This document shows positions 9,706-20,154 of a stretch of DNA of 64,000 nucleotides, one piece after another. Source of the DNA: Neoscytalidium dimidiatum (Eukaryota; Ascomycota; Dothideomycetes; Botryosphaeriales; Botryosphaeriaceae); assembly GCA_037367355.1 (NCBI GenBank), contig CM074696.1:2046001-2110000 (forward strand), given 5' to 3'. Every line of letters starts with the position of its first letter. Position 1 is the first letter of the stretch. A program made the translations under genes and the position numbers. The notes beneath the pieces are model-generated. The model saw only the letters and a list, made by a program, of their open reading frames with translations, did not search any database and had not been told where the DNA came from.

Positions 9706-11661
9706 CCACGTACTTTCGCTATTATTCACACGAGAATCCCAACAATAAATTTGCTACTCACGCAGTCGCCATGATTCTGGCTAAACAACGTCTCCTCATC
9801 GAAATTTCACCAGTCCACCACCGGCAGAGCAACCCGCTTTTTCCCGGAACCTGCCACCGCCTTTTCTTACTCCGCATTCACACTCTAGAGTTATCTAGAA
9901 CCCTTGAACGGTACAAATTTTCAAACTTTGGCGTTGGCTGGCCGTTAGATATTTTCAATGGTCCACCACCACTTTCGTCGTCAATGAGCTCGTGATACAT
10001 CCCCAAAGCCCTGCGACAAGGAGGGCTTGACATGTTGTCAATGGACTACTTGATGACTGGCCAGAGGTGACGCGCTGCTCAGCTAGGGCCGTTCAGTTTG
10101 AAAAACCCAATTGCCAACGCAGTCCGAGATAGAGATGCTGGAAATATCTGGAATATCGGCATGTCATCTGTATTGAACACCAATGATCAGCATCGCCCTT
10201 CTTCGGAGACAACAGAACGGAAGGTTGCAGCAGGCGAGAAGAGGGGTGAGGCACAAGCGAACTATGATCAGCAGCCATCCAGCTTTTCCCTACTGGGTCA
10301 ATAAATGGACTTTGAGAAATGTGTTGTGTCAGAGATGTCGTTCGACGAAAACGCGTGCAGCATCGATTATACTTTCACGTTAAATTTGGGTGCTTCTCCT
10401 GCGGTAGACCATATATATTTAAATCTTGAACAATACAGAGGGCGAAGAACTTGCGTCTTGGCGAGAATAGCTACACCATTTTGGATTTGCAGGTGCTTTG
10501 CGAAGATCGTGACTGGTCGTCAAGTTGCCCAAATACCCCAGTCCTGGGCGAGGTAAAACATTCACAAAGTGCGCAGTCGCGCAAAAGTGACAGTAATGAA
10601 AGCCTTTCAAAGGAGAACGGGTACCCAGCTACTACACTCTTATATCTTGGCATGTCCAATCCAATTTGTTCGACCTTATCAATCTCTTCTACATGAAGTT
10701 TTTCCTTCTCGGCTCGGCATACCCTAGTGCCGTCGAGTGAGATCCGGTCCATTTACCGCCGTCGCCGTCTATAGCCATCCGCAACCGTCTGCAGTGACTC
10801 ACAAATCAGGTAGCGCACACCGATGACTTTCCGCGAAACAGAAAATAAAGCAATGTTGCCCTGGAATAACACAGGTGCGCAGATAGTGGCTTAAGGAAAT
10901 ACGAGAAAATGTTTTGAAGCTACGGCCTTTCATTATCTAATGTGAAGTTACGATTGGATGCTTCTCGAGTATTCTTGAGCCGAGCCACTTCGTAAATCCG
11001 ATGGGCCGAGTTCAATTTCAAAAGCTCGGGACCTCCTCAGCGGCCCGAGCCATGCGGGGGCACCCACTAACACCATTCTATCATTATTTTTTGCTCTTCT
11101 TCTGACAGATTTGCTGTTCGTTGTCAAGAGAGTGGCATGCCATAAAAGGTGTATACCTTCAGTCTGGTCTGTCTCCAATCTCATGTGTGAGGGATTAAAT
11201 GTAAGAAAGGGTAGAGTACGGCGCAATCTGACCGGTTATCGGCATGCTCGACGGAGTGGAATGCAGGGGTAGCCGATCATTCGGAAGATCAGACCGGTGA
11301 AACCGCATACTAGTGGTTGATTACTTTGTTGAACACGTCGGTGGACGCACGTCTTACGGTACGCTTCAGACGTGCAAGGTCAAGTTGCCGATATCGCATG
11401 TTCCCCAACCAATTCCAACTTAAACAGGTGTCATTCTAGACCCTTCGGACCACTGACTCACCGCTGATCAGCCGGTACCGCATCTTTCAAGCCCGATATA
11501 ATGTTCGCAATCTTGTCCGGGGTACAAGGTGTTGCTCTTTCGAACGACACATCCACTCCAGATTTTGAAATCTCTCGTTATCCCATCCAATGCAGTGAGG
11601 GCTTGCAAAGAACGATATACTATAATACAATCATTATCTGTCTTATGTTCCTGTTATAAAA
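9706..11661. other. Gene-poor stretch with possible regulator remnants
   Basis: About 2 kb without a supportable gene. Short plus-strand frames (9615-9995, 10305-10700) may derive from the lost C-terminal part of the C6 regulator, but no diagnostic motif could be matched. The last few hundred bases must carry the promoter of the transporter that starts at 11662. Confidence 0.4.
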
Positions 11662-13345
11662 ATGGATGTTTTGCACCATGATCCGAACACTATCAGTGCT
11701 TCAGGCCGTTATGATGTTGACAGCACAATGTCTTCACAGCCAACTGAGGCGAAATCCTCGGTAGCTGTGGGCATTGTCAACTCACTCCCGAGGAATATGC
11801 TGGCACCCTCTATCGCACCTTCGACACCCGAGGATGCGCCACCAGACGGCGGGCTGAAAGCCTGGCTACAAGTACGTGCCATGTATTCCGTCTCGCAGCC
11901 TTAAAAGCCCTTGAATCTCATCCATCTGTAAATCTATATATGCTCGGTAGCAAAAAGAGAAGAAGTCCGACTCATGGTAATACGCAGGTATTTGCGGTCC
12001 ACTTGGTGCTCATATGTGTCTGGGGATACCTCAACTCATTCGGCATATTCCAAACATACTACGAAAGCGAATATAACCTACCCCCTTCCACGATATCGTG
12101 GATCGTGTCTGTCCAGATATTTCTCCTCAACCTTCTTTCTAGCGTGTCCGGCCGTCTTTTCGACGCCGGCTACTATCGATCGACTGTAATCACGGGCATG
12201 TTTCTCGAGGTCCTCGCCATTTTCACAACATCTGTTAGCACGCGCTACTGGCAGATCTTCTTGTCGCAGGGTTTGTGTGGCGGGATTGGTGTCAGCCTCG
12301 TCTGGTGCCCAAACGTGAGCCTGGTTTCAACATATTTTGTGAAGCGACGTGCGCTCGCCATCTCACTGGTACTATGCGGCTCCAGCGTAGGCGGTGTCAT
12401 CTTCCCCGCCGTCTTCCAATCGCTTGTTCCACGAATTGGTTTCCGATGGACGGTGCGTGTTATAGGATTCATTATCATGGGTCTCTACGCTATTGTACTG
12501 TCTTTGACGCGCACGAGGACTGCGCCCAGGCCATCCGGTCCGTTCCTTGATCTGAAGTCATTCAGATAGCCTTGTAAGTGACGTGGGATTCTCCATCTTA
12601 GCGAGTCCAGTGCTGTCCTTGGTGGTTTGCGGGATGTAATTGTTTGTGCTGATACCGGCAACAGCTTACTCACTATTCACGGTTGGCACCTTCGCCATGA
12701 TATTGGGTGTATACAACGCCTTCTTCTACGTGAGTATTATCCATCATACCCATTGGATGGCGTTCAACCCCTTTTGACTATAGATAGGTAAATTCCTTTG
12801 CTCGCGACATCGCCGGGATCGATACATCTCAATCTTCAACCTTACTCTACCTGATGAATGGCGGCGCAATCGCTGGTCGCCTGATTCCTTCTATTGTAGC
12901 AGATCGCTTCTTCGGTTCTCTTAACACGTATATCTTCCTGACTGCTATGGCTGGGACAATCATGTTCTGCTGGACTGTGGTACATTCGTGGTCCGGCCTC
13001 ATGATCTGGGCTGCTTTCTATGGCTTTTTCGGCTCTGGACTTCAGGGCCTTTTCACCGCTGCGTTGGCTGGTCTTACGACAGACTTGCAAAAGATGGGAA
13101 TAAGAATCGGCATGGTGTTGAGCATAGGTAGCTTTGCTGCTTTGACCGGAAGCCCGCTCGCGGGTGCTCTCATCGAGAAAAGCCACGGGGATTACTTTAG
13201 TATGCAGGTTTTCGGAGGCACTTGTCTCCTCCTAGCGGCTGGGGTTAACAGTATGGCTGCTCTGGCAGGGAAAGGAGTCTTTGCAAATTTTCAAAGGCAC
13301 AAAAGAGGCAGCGGGCACGGTGAAGGAACAGGGCTTCAAAGTTAG
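11662..13345 (+). pseudogene. MCT-type MFS transporter with one in-frame stop
   Basis: Four exons fit canonical splice sites: 11662-11871, 11988-12573, 12665-12729 and 12788-13345 (473 codons). The protein is a monocarboxylate-transporter-like MFS. It has a cytosolic N terminus ending PPDGGLKAWLQ (the PDGGxxAW signature), then WGYLNSFGIFQTYYESEY, LSQGLCGGIG, YFVKRRALAISL, GSSVGGVIFP, and a second half with MNGGAIAGRLIPSIVADRF. The only lesion is TAG at 12567-12569, six nucleotides before the exon 2 donor, in the segment DLKSFR*P; a glutamine codon (CAG) would fit. A weaker donor at about 12537 would skip the stop in frame but remove a conserved segment. This is either a very recent pseudogene, a sequencing error or an alternatively spliced gene. 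It is convergent with the P450 at 13822. Confidence 0.7.
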
Positions 13346-13821
13346 GTTGTACTTCTTCACGGCCCGGAATGAAGTTACGCCAGTTGCACGTCGAAGGATC
13401 AAGATGACTAATGGGAGCTACACCAATGGTAATCTTTATGCTGTTGCTTTGCAATTCCTAAGTACAAGACGACTTCGAATTCGCATAATAGTACAAGCGA
13501 ATGTTAGACCAGATGGCTGTTCTCAACTCTGCACGCCCGCCTTTATTTCTGATAATATTATTCGGAAAAGCCATCTTATTGAATCAATAATACGGTAGAG
13601 GTTTCCATATACGCTGAAAATGTAAGTATAACATAGAAGCTCCTGCAGCTGCTTGCGATCACATCCTAGTAAGACGCGGCTTCTGGGATCGTCCCATTCT
13701 GTGTTTGTTGCCACCCAGCATCTCAGCACCTGCGTACACGGATTAAGTCAATTTGGCTACAAAGTCAGACTTTATTCTCTCTTTGTCTTGATTAACGCCC
13801 ACTTATGGACGGTTGAAACCA
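13346..13821. other. Convergent intergenic region
   Basis: 3' ends of the transporter and the P450 face each other across about 475 bases. No gene is seen; terminator/polyadenylation signals of both genes are expected here. Confidence 0.4.
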
Positions 13822-15595
13822 CTAATTTTGGTCGACACAAGCTTTTTCCACCACCTTGACCGGCATCCCTCCATTCGGGTTTGCAGTACCCAGCAGAACT
13901 GGATATGCCGGGCCTCCCAAGTATTCGAATTGCTGATCAACGGCCTCGCTCTCCTCATAGCTCGGCCGGATGTCGAATCGGCCCAGGGTCAACGCCAAGA
14001 TGAGCTTGATCTTCATGACAGCCAGTTCCTGGCCCGGACACTTGCGAGGGCCCGCCTCAAAGGGTCTCCACGCGTGCGGATGCGTCTTCTCCGGCTGCGG
14101 CAACACATCGCATCCCTGGGCAGCACCAGCGGCAGCAGTGTCGCTGTCGGCGGCGCCCTGCGAGCGCCGCAGCCAGCGCTCGGGCCGGAAGGCGTGGGGA
14201 TCCGGGAAGTAGGCCGGGTCGCGGTGCAGGGAGAAGGAGGCGTTCATGACCATGAAGCCCTCGGTGGGGTACACGGCGCCCGTCTCCGGGTCGACGACGG
14301 CGGGCGTGGCGGCGGTGCCGGTGCGCACGCTGCTGGCGGGCGGGAAGAGCCGGAGCGCCTCCTTGATCACCGCCGCCGTGACCGCGAGCTCGTTCAGCAG
14401 CGCGGGCTGCGCGGCGATGCGGGCGGGCGCGTCCGCGCCGAACGTGGTCGCGAGCTCCTCGCGCACCTTGCGCAGCCAGGTTTCGTGCTGGTCGAGCAGC
14501 CAGTAGACGTAGCAGAGCGTGCCGCTCGAGGTGTCGTGCCCGGCGAAGATGAAGGTCTTCATCTGGTCAATCAGCACTCGTAGGAAGTGTTTGTCGAGCT
14601 TGCCGCCTGGGTTTTCGTTGGCGTACGCGGCCAGTGCGAGGTCGATGGCGTGCTGGGGTTTCTGGTTGGATTTTGCTGCCGTTGAGTGATCCCTCATCAG
14701 CGCCCATCGGTCTAGCACGACCGTCTTGATCGCCCTGTCCATGCTCCTCTCATTTAGCCGCATCTTGATGGCGCGCCACGGATTCAGATTCTTGAGCTGT
14801 GCGAACCCGGGGTCTGAGCCGGCGGCCACCCAATGCACCTGATCATCTAGCGTTTTCGCATAAGCTTTGCCGTCAGGAGAAGTTGCGAATGAAGAGCCCC
14901 TACGTAAAGACTCAGATAATTTTCCTTCTCTGGTCACTGATAGAACTTACAAGATGATACGTCCAATGATCTCGACGGTGAGATTCACAGCCACGGGCTG
15001 GAGTTGGAAGCAGTCTCCGCTACGTGCGTGATCAGATAGCAAGTCGCAGAAGCTCTGGCAGATGGATACAAGCTCTGGAACGTGCTTCTGTACGGCCCCG
15101 ACGGAGAAGGCTGGGTTGAACAACGTGCGCCACCGCCTCCATTCCTCACCCTCCTGAACGACGAGATTGTTGACGCCAATATACGGCCGCACCATGGACT
15201 TGAGTTTGTCGAATTTTGGTAGCGAAGGCTTGACAGCCACTTGATCAGCCAATACCGGGTCGGTCACGATAAGCCAAGGAGATGAGAAGGGCCAGAGGTC
15301 GACATAGAAGGCCTTTGTAAGGCTGTACTCCCGCTGCAGCACCAAGCCGTAGGTCTGCGGATGTAGTCGAGGAGGGAGCTTCTTAGCGAGGTTGCCGATG
15401 AGCTTGGCGTGGCCGAGAATGCGCTCGTGGCCGGGCGGTTGGGGCTGTGATTGTTAACAGTTGTGCGTGTGCGGATGGAGCATTGATACTGACGAGGTTT
15501 TTGAACAACCTCCGCTGCCTCACCCACTTCCGCGCTACTATCAGAGCCGCCGCGATGGCAAGAGAAAATATGAATACTACGAGTGTGCGGGCCAT
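13822..15595 (-). CDS. Cytochrome P450 monooxygenase (E-class)
   Basis: Three exons, 15595-15494, 15444-14951 and 14899-13822, join in frame to 557 residues. Residues about 3-22 form a membrane anchor (VVFIFSLAIAAALIV), followed by a Pro-rich hinge (PQPPGHERILGHAKLIG). The helix C motif is WRRWR, helix I is AGHDTSSG with the proton-relay Thr, the K helix is EALR (ExxR), the PERF-like motif is FRPERW, and the haem loop is FEAGPRKCPGQE with the axial Cys. All catalytic elements are present, so the enzyme should be active at the ER. The substrate is unknown; general resemblance is to P450s of fungal secondary metabolism. The 5' end faces the second P450 across about 1.9 kb. The exon 1 donor is GTCAGT, slightly unusual. 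Confidence 0.9.
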
Positions 15596-17526
15596 GATAG
15601 AAACTGACCTTGTGGAGAAAACGACAAAGCGGTCTTTATCAATTAGAATGCCTGTTCGGCATGATTATTTGCCATTTGCTGAGATCGTGGCTACTATCCC
15701 ATTCTCTCCAGTATCCAGGGTACGTGTGATTCACACGTTATGCAAAGTCCGAGGTCGTTTTGGTATTACCGCAAACGACCAAATCGCCTGTTATTCGGCG
15801 CTAACCGTCGCCGGGATGGCGCGGATGCAACCTTAATTGTTCCCCACAGTGCTTGTAAGCTTTGATCCGGGACCTGCAGCAGCAGATGTTTCGGCGGAAC
15901 GAGGTCAACGTGGAAGGCAAATGCCGATCACGGTTTACAGCGAGCTACGTAGCAATCGGAGCCATTAGCTCGCTTGCGGTTGCGCTTTTAGGTCCGGTTG
16001 CTTCCGCCTTATCTCATGCTGTACTACAGCTTGATACGATCATTTACGTCTTCTGACTGGGGAACACTGTCACAATATGTTGCAACTGAATGGTGCCATG
16101 ACACTGGGTTGTTGGCCTAATCGTGAATAGCAAAATGCTCCCATGGCCCAAGTGTGACAGTATTCTGTTCAAGGCAATAGTCAGCGTTCCGTCAAATTCT
16201 CATGCGATCTCGCCAAAGCAGAAGACTGTATACATCTGAATCTGATGTCTTGTACGCAGTAATGAAGAAAAGAATACACATGTTGCAGTAACCAAAACCC
16301 TTAGCTAAAAAACTATTGATGAAGACAAAATCGGCTTACAACAGGACTAATTATTCAGCTGACAATCAGTAGAGCACCTCACCAATGCCTAAAGTCAAAA
16401 GCTAGACTGCTAGTTCGCATCCGCACGTCCGGTAAGGCCATCCCACCAGGGCGCATACTCCACCTGATCCGCAGATTGGCGTCGGTCGGGGACCTCTCAG
16501 TATACCGTACCAAGAGTGCACGGAGCTTGTCTCGCCTTCCAGCTTCATATCGAATCTCAGCTGGACGTAGTCAAGAATTGACCTGATAAGAATGGAGACG
16601 TAAAAGTGGCTGAGACAGGCGGTCCGCTTCAAGCCGAAGAGCACGTGGACACAGGAGCAGGTAGTGTGGGCGGTGCTGACGGGCATGTTCCGGACCGGTC
16701 CGTTGGCGTTGAACCGGCGCCCGCAGCGCCAGGTACGCGCGTCACATGCACCGCCTCTCGTCTGGGTGAACGCCTCAGGGTGGGGGTTGCAGATCTGCAC
16801 GCCTGGCGGCACCGGATCCATCTCGGGAACGGTAATCTCGCCCGACTGCGAGGGTCGCCGTCTTGACCTGCTTACGCAAGATAAAGTTGCGTAGATAGAT
16901 GGATTTCTTAGGCAGACTTCGAGTAGTAGCAAGGAATCGATGGATGGCTTCGCCGCCGATGGGGGTCCGACTCGGCCGTCGCCGGGTATGGTTCGTGTGC
17001 CGCCTCCACCTGGAATTAATCCGTGACATGAAAGGTGTTTGTCCGGCAGCCAGCAGCGTGAGTGATATGTCGAGCGGAATACTCCCTCACGTTCCTCTGG
17101 TGCCTAACTGTCGATACGAAGTTCATAATGCTGAGCCGCTAGATGGGGAAATTAATCAGGCTCTTCTCCGGGCGTGTGTCCACATCGGCTCGACCGCATC
17201 GACGGTGATTCAGAGGAACAAATTCAGTAGCATACCACTGGTAAGGTTACATATCTCGTATCACCATGCGCTCAATGTGTAGCGCACCGGAACGTTACTT
17301 AGAGACAACTGACTCGAGATCTGCGTCTTAGCTTCCGGGCGATCCCTAGTAGAGTATGCAAGGTTATCTAAAGCATCTACAGAGCGTCTGATATCACCCT
17401 CTCGCATAGTATTTGCTACGACGGCATAAATAGTTCTTATGAATGATCGTGGTCTTTTGAATCATAGCTGCCATCCTCGCTTTAATGTTCAATGCCAACC
17501 GGCTTAGCTGACTTTTACGTTCTACA
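15596..17526. other. Long region between the two divergent P450 genes
   Basis: Nearly 2 kb with no recognised gene. The longest frame is a minus-strand one at 16402-16932 (176 residues, Cys-containing, listed separately with low confidence). Promoters of both P450 genes must lie within it. Confidence 0.4.
16402..16932 (-). CDS. Hypothetical Cys-containing ORF
   Basis: A 176-residue frame with scattered cysteines (GACDARTWRCGRRF, CSCVHVLFGLK, CGSGGVCALVGW). No family is recognised and no convincing signal peptide or splice structure is seen. It sits alone in the gap between two P450 genes and could be a chance frame in GC-richer DNA or a relic. Confidence 0.15.
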   Translation of the reverse strand: MLLLEVCLRNPSIYATLSCVSRSRRRPSQSGEITVPEMDPVPPGVQICNPHPEAFTQTRGGACDARTWRCGRRFNANGPVRNMPVSTAHTTCSCVHVLFGLKRTACLSHFYVSILIRSILDYVQLRFDMKLEGETSSVHSWYGILRGPRPTPICGSGGVCALVGWPYRTCGCELAV

Positions 17527-19210
17527 ATGTGGCTACCGAGCATGGAGATAGCTAGTGTCCTGATTGTGCTTTTCCTCGCGCTCCTAATTCGTATGAGAAG
17601 GCCATCAAAGAAGCGTCATATACTCCCAGCCTATGCTCCACTGGAGATAGCTATTACGACCGGCTGCTTAGCTGCCGGTGGAGCCGCAAGTAAACTTCGG
17701 TAAAGCACCTGAAACTCTAATATCACGGCAATGGAACTTACACATCTTCAGATCGTACTTCCGGTCTCACAAAGGCTCCTTATTTGGGCTCTTCAAAGGT
17801 CATCAAGTGCTCTATAATCTGGAGAATGTGGACCGCCTTCTCATGCAGCCTCACCACACCCTGGACAACCATCAGGTGGCGTGGACCATGTTTCGACGCG
17901 TCTTCGGCGTTGAAAATGAAGACGATGACCTTTACGACAAGCTCCTACTCGCCAAGAAGGAATTATTTGCAGCTGTCGAGCGTGGTTTCTTGAGTGAAAG
18001 CGGTGCAGACGCAGCAATCCAGCGCGCCAATATCCCACACAGAGCATCTCGTTTTGTCACATTCGCCACGGCAGACGAGGACCTACAGCTATGGGAGCGC
18101 TCCGCTAAGATCAGGCTTCTCCCAGCGGATGGTTCAGAGAAAAGAAGCGCCGTACATGCAAATATGCTTAGTCTCGTCCGCGACTTCGGCGCGTCAATCA
18201 GCATTCCACTCCTGTACGGCCATGACTTCCTCAAGAGATATCCAGATTGTCTGGCGGATATCTGGAAGTTTGACCATGACGCCTTCTCTTTGCTGTTGCT
18301 CGGATTGCCGACCTGGCTACCCTTCGCCGCTTTCCGGGAGGGCCTCAGATCACGCAGCCGCCTCCTGGACGAAATGACCGCGCTATTCAACCGCATCGAA
18401 CAGTTCCAAGCTGAGCAGCCCATCGACGGCGGCTCCGACATGAGCGACGTCTCCGAGGTCGCCCTGGCCCGGAACGCCGCGTACCGCAAGCACGGCTTCA
18501 CCCCGCGGCAGCGCGGCACCACGGACTTCGGCCTGCTCATGGGCCAGAACGGCAACACGCAGCCCATCATCTTCTGGCTGCTCCTCTTCATCTACAGCAC
18601 GCCGGGGCTCCTCGCCGAGCTGCGCGCCGAAGTCGACCCGCACGTCGGCATCGACAGCGGCAGCGGCGACGTGACGGCGTTCGACCACGCCGCGCTCACG
18701 AAGGACTGCGCGCTGCTCAAGTCGGCCCTCCTCGAGACCTTCCGCCTCGCCAACTACCCCGTCTCCATCCGCTACGTCGCCCGCCCGTTCGACGTGCCCG
18801 ACGGCGACGTCGCGCACCGCGTGCAGCCCGGCACGTGGCTGTCCGTGCCGCACGCCGCCGTCCAGCACGACGCGTCCGCGTTCCCGTCGCCCGAGGCGTT
18901 CGTCCCGCACCGGTTCGTCGACGTCGATGCCGCGACCGGTGCGCGCACGGCGAGGCCCGGCCCGCTGAAGCCGTGGGGCGTCGGCGTCGGCGCGTGCAAG
19001 GGCCGCACGTTTGCGGAGAAGGAGATCCTCTGCGTCGCCGCTGCGATAGTCGCCTTGTGGGACTTGGAGCCGGTGGATGGCGGGCAGTGGAGGATTCCGG
19101 CGATGCTGCCGAGCACTGGCGTGATGAGGCCGGCGACTGACGTTCGGGTGTGCATTCGACGGAGAAAGTTTGAAGGTAGTGTTGCTGAGGCGAGAGCCAA
19201 CGAAGTGTAA
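17527..19210 (+). pseudogene. CYP7/CYP8-like cytochrome P450 with probable N-terminal frameshift
   Basis: The body (17690-19210, about 506 residues) is one clean frame with P450 landmarks. Helix I is MGQNGNTQPIIFWLLLF, lacking the usual AGxDT and matching the (A/S)QGNTxPxxFW form of CYP7/CYP8-type enzymes. The K helix is LLETFRLAN (ETFR), and the haem loop is PWGVGVGACKGRTFAEKE with the Cys ligand and CxGR. The expected membrane anchor is encoded just upstream from ATG 17527 (MEIASVLIVLFLALLIRM), but in a frame that stops at 17703. Removing one A at about 17689 would join the anchor to VNFGKAPETL. No plausible intron bridges the two. It is either a one-base indel (pseudogene or error) or an unusual small exon structure. 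The atypical helix I fits isomerase-like or O2-independent chemistry known for CYP8A, but that is inference. Confidence 0.7.
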
Positions 19211-20154
19211 TGGCTGTCTTATCTTTGTACTTTATCTACTTCACGATGCTCGATACTTCAATTGCTTGTCAGGGATGTGAGTCTCAGCTTCTTCTGACAT
19301 GGCATTATTATGGCGAAGTGACGTATTGGTCAGCGGCGTAGGCTCCGTTATGTATTATTGCGCCTTACAGAGATTAATAATTCTTTGAGACCATCAATGA
19401 TTACAGCCTGCCTCCATATCGAAGAGCAAGCGAGTGATGTCGACAGCGAGTTCTCTGGCCTTACAGGTCTATCCTTGTCACCATGCTCACACGCTAAGTT
19501 GCCTTTGCACCGACTTCCTTCATCTTTTCGCTGCGCACATCATTATGAGTCCTGACACCTAGTAGGACAGCATTAAGGCCACTAGCCAGCACTGTAAGAG
19601 GTACTGCGTCGGAAATTTTCAACTCGTCACAGCTGCACTGAAACCATTCTGAGAAGTGCAAACATTCTAGGCAGCAGGGCGACCACCGAGGCAGATATTG
19701 TAAGGCTGACCATCAGTCAACCTTACTTGTTTGAAGCGGGGCGCGTAGTGAGCCTCGTAATGCACTCTGACGTCGTTGTACGGGTCCTGGTGAATTTTGT
19801 GATCTATCACACGAATCGCAATCGCGCGCCTCGACCGCCGCTACCCAGCCCCGTACTCTTCCGTCGAGCATGGTCAGGATTCCAGAGCTACATTTGGATG
19901 CTGTAGTTCCGGCCAGCTACCTTATATGCATTATGAATTGGAGTACTTGTAACTCTCTATCACCTTCGCTTCGAATCTAATATCGTGGACAACACCCTGT
20001 GATACACGTCGCACCAATCACGAGGGGAAGCGTGGTCGCATATGCATGTCAGCAGCCATGGGCTACTATCGCCTCAGGAGTCTTAAAGCGCAACTCTTTT
20101 CTCCCAGCCTGACACAATTTCCTCCTACAGCTTTCGTCCCCTTACAATGCTGCC
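19211..20154. other. Intergenic region before the HET gene
   Basis: About 940 bases with no supported gene or repeat; it contains the 3' end signals of the P450 and the promoter of the HET-domain gene. Confidence 0.4.

Noticed and set aside
11662..19210. A complete secondary-metabolite cluster
   Set aside because: Two P450 genes and a transporter are present, but no polyketide synthase, peptide synthetase, terpene synthase or other core enzyme could be found in the window.
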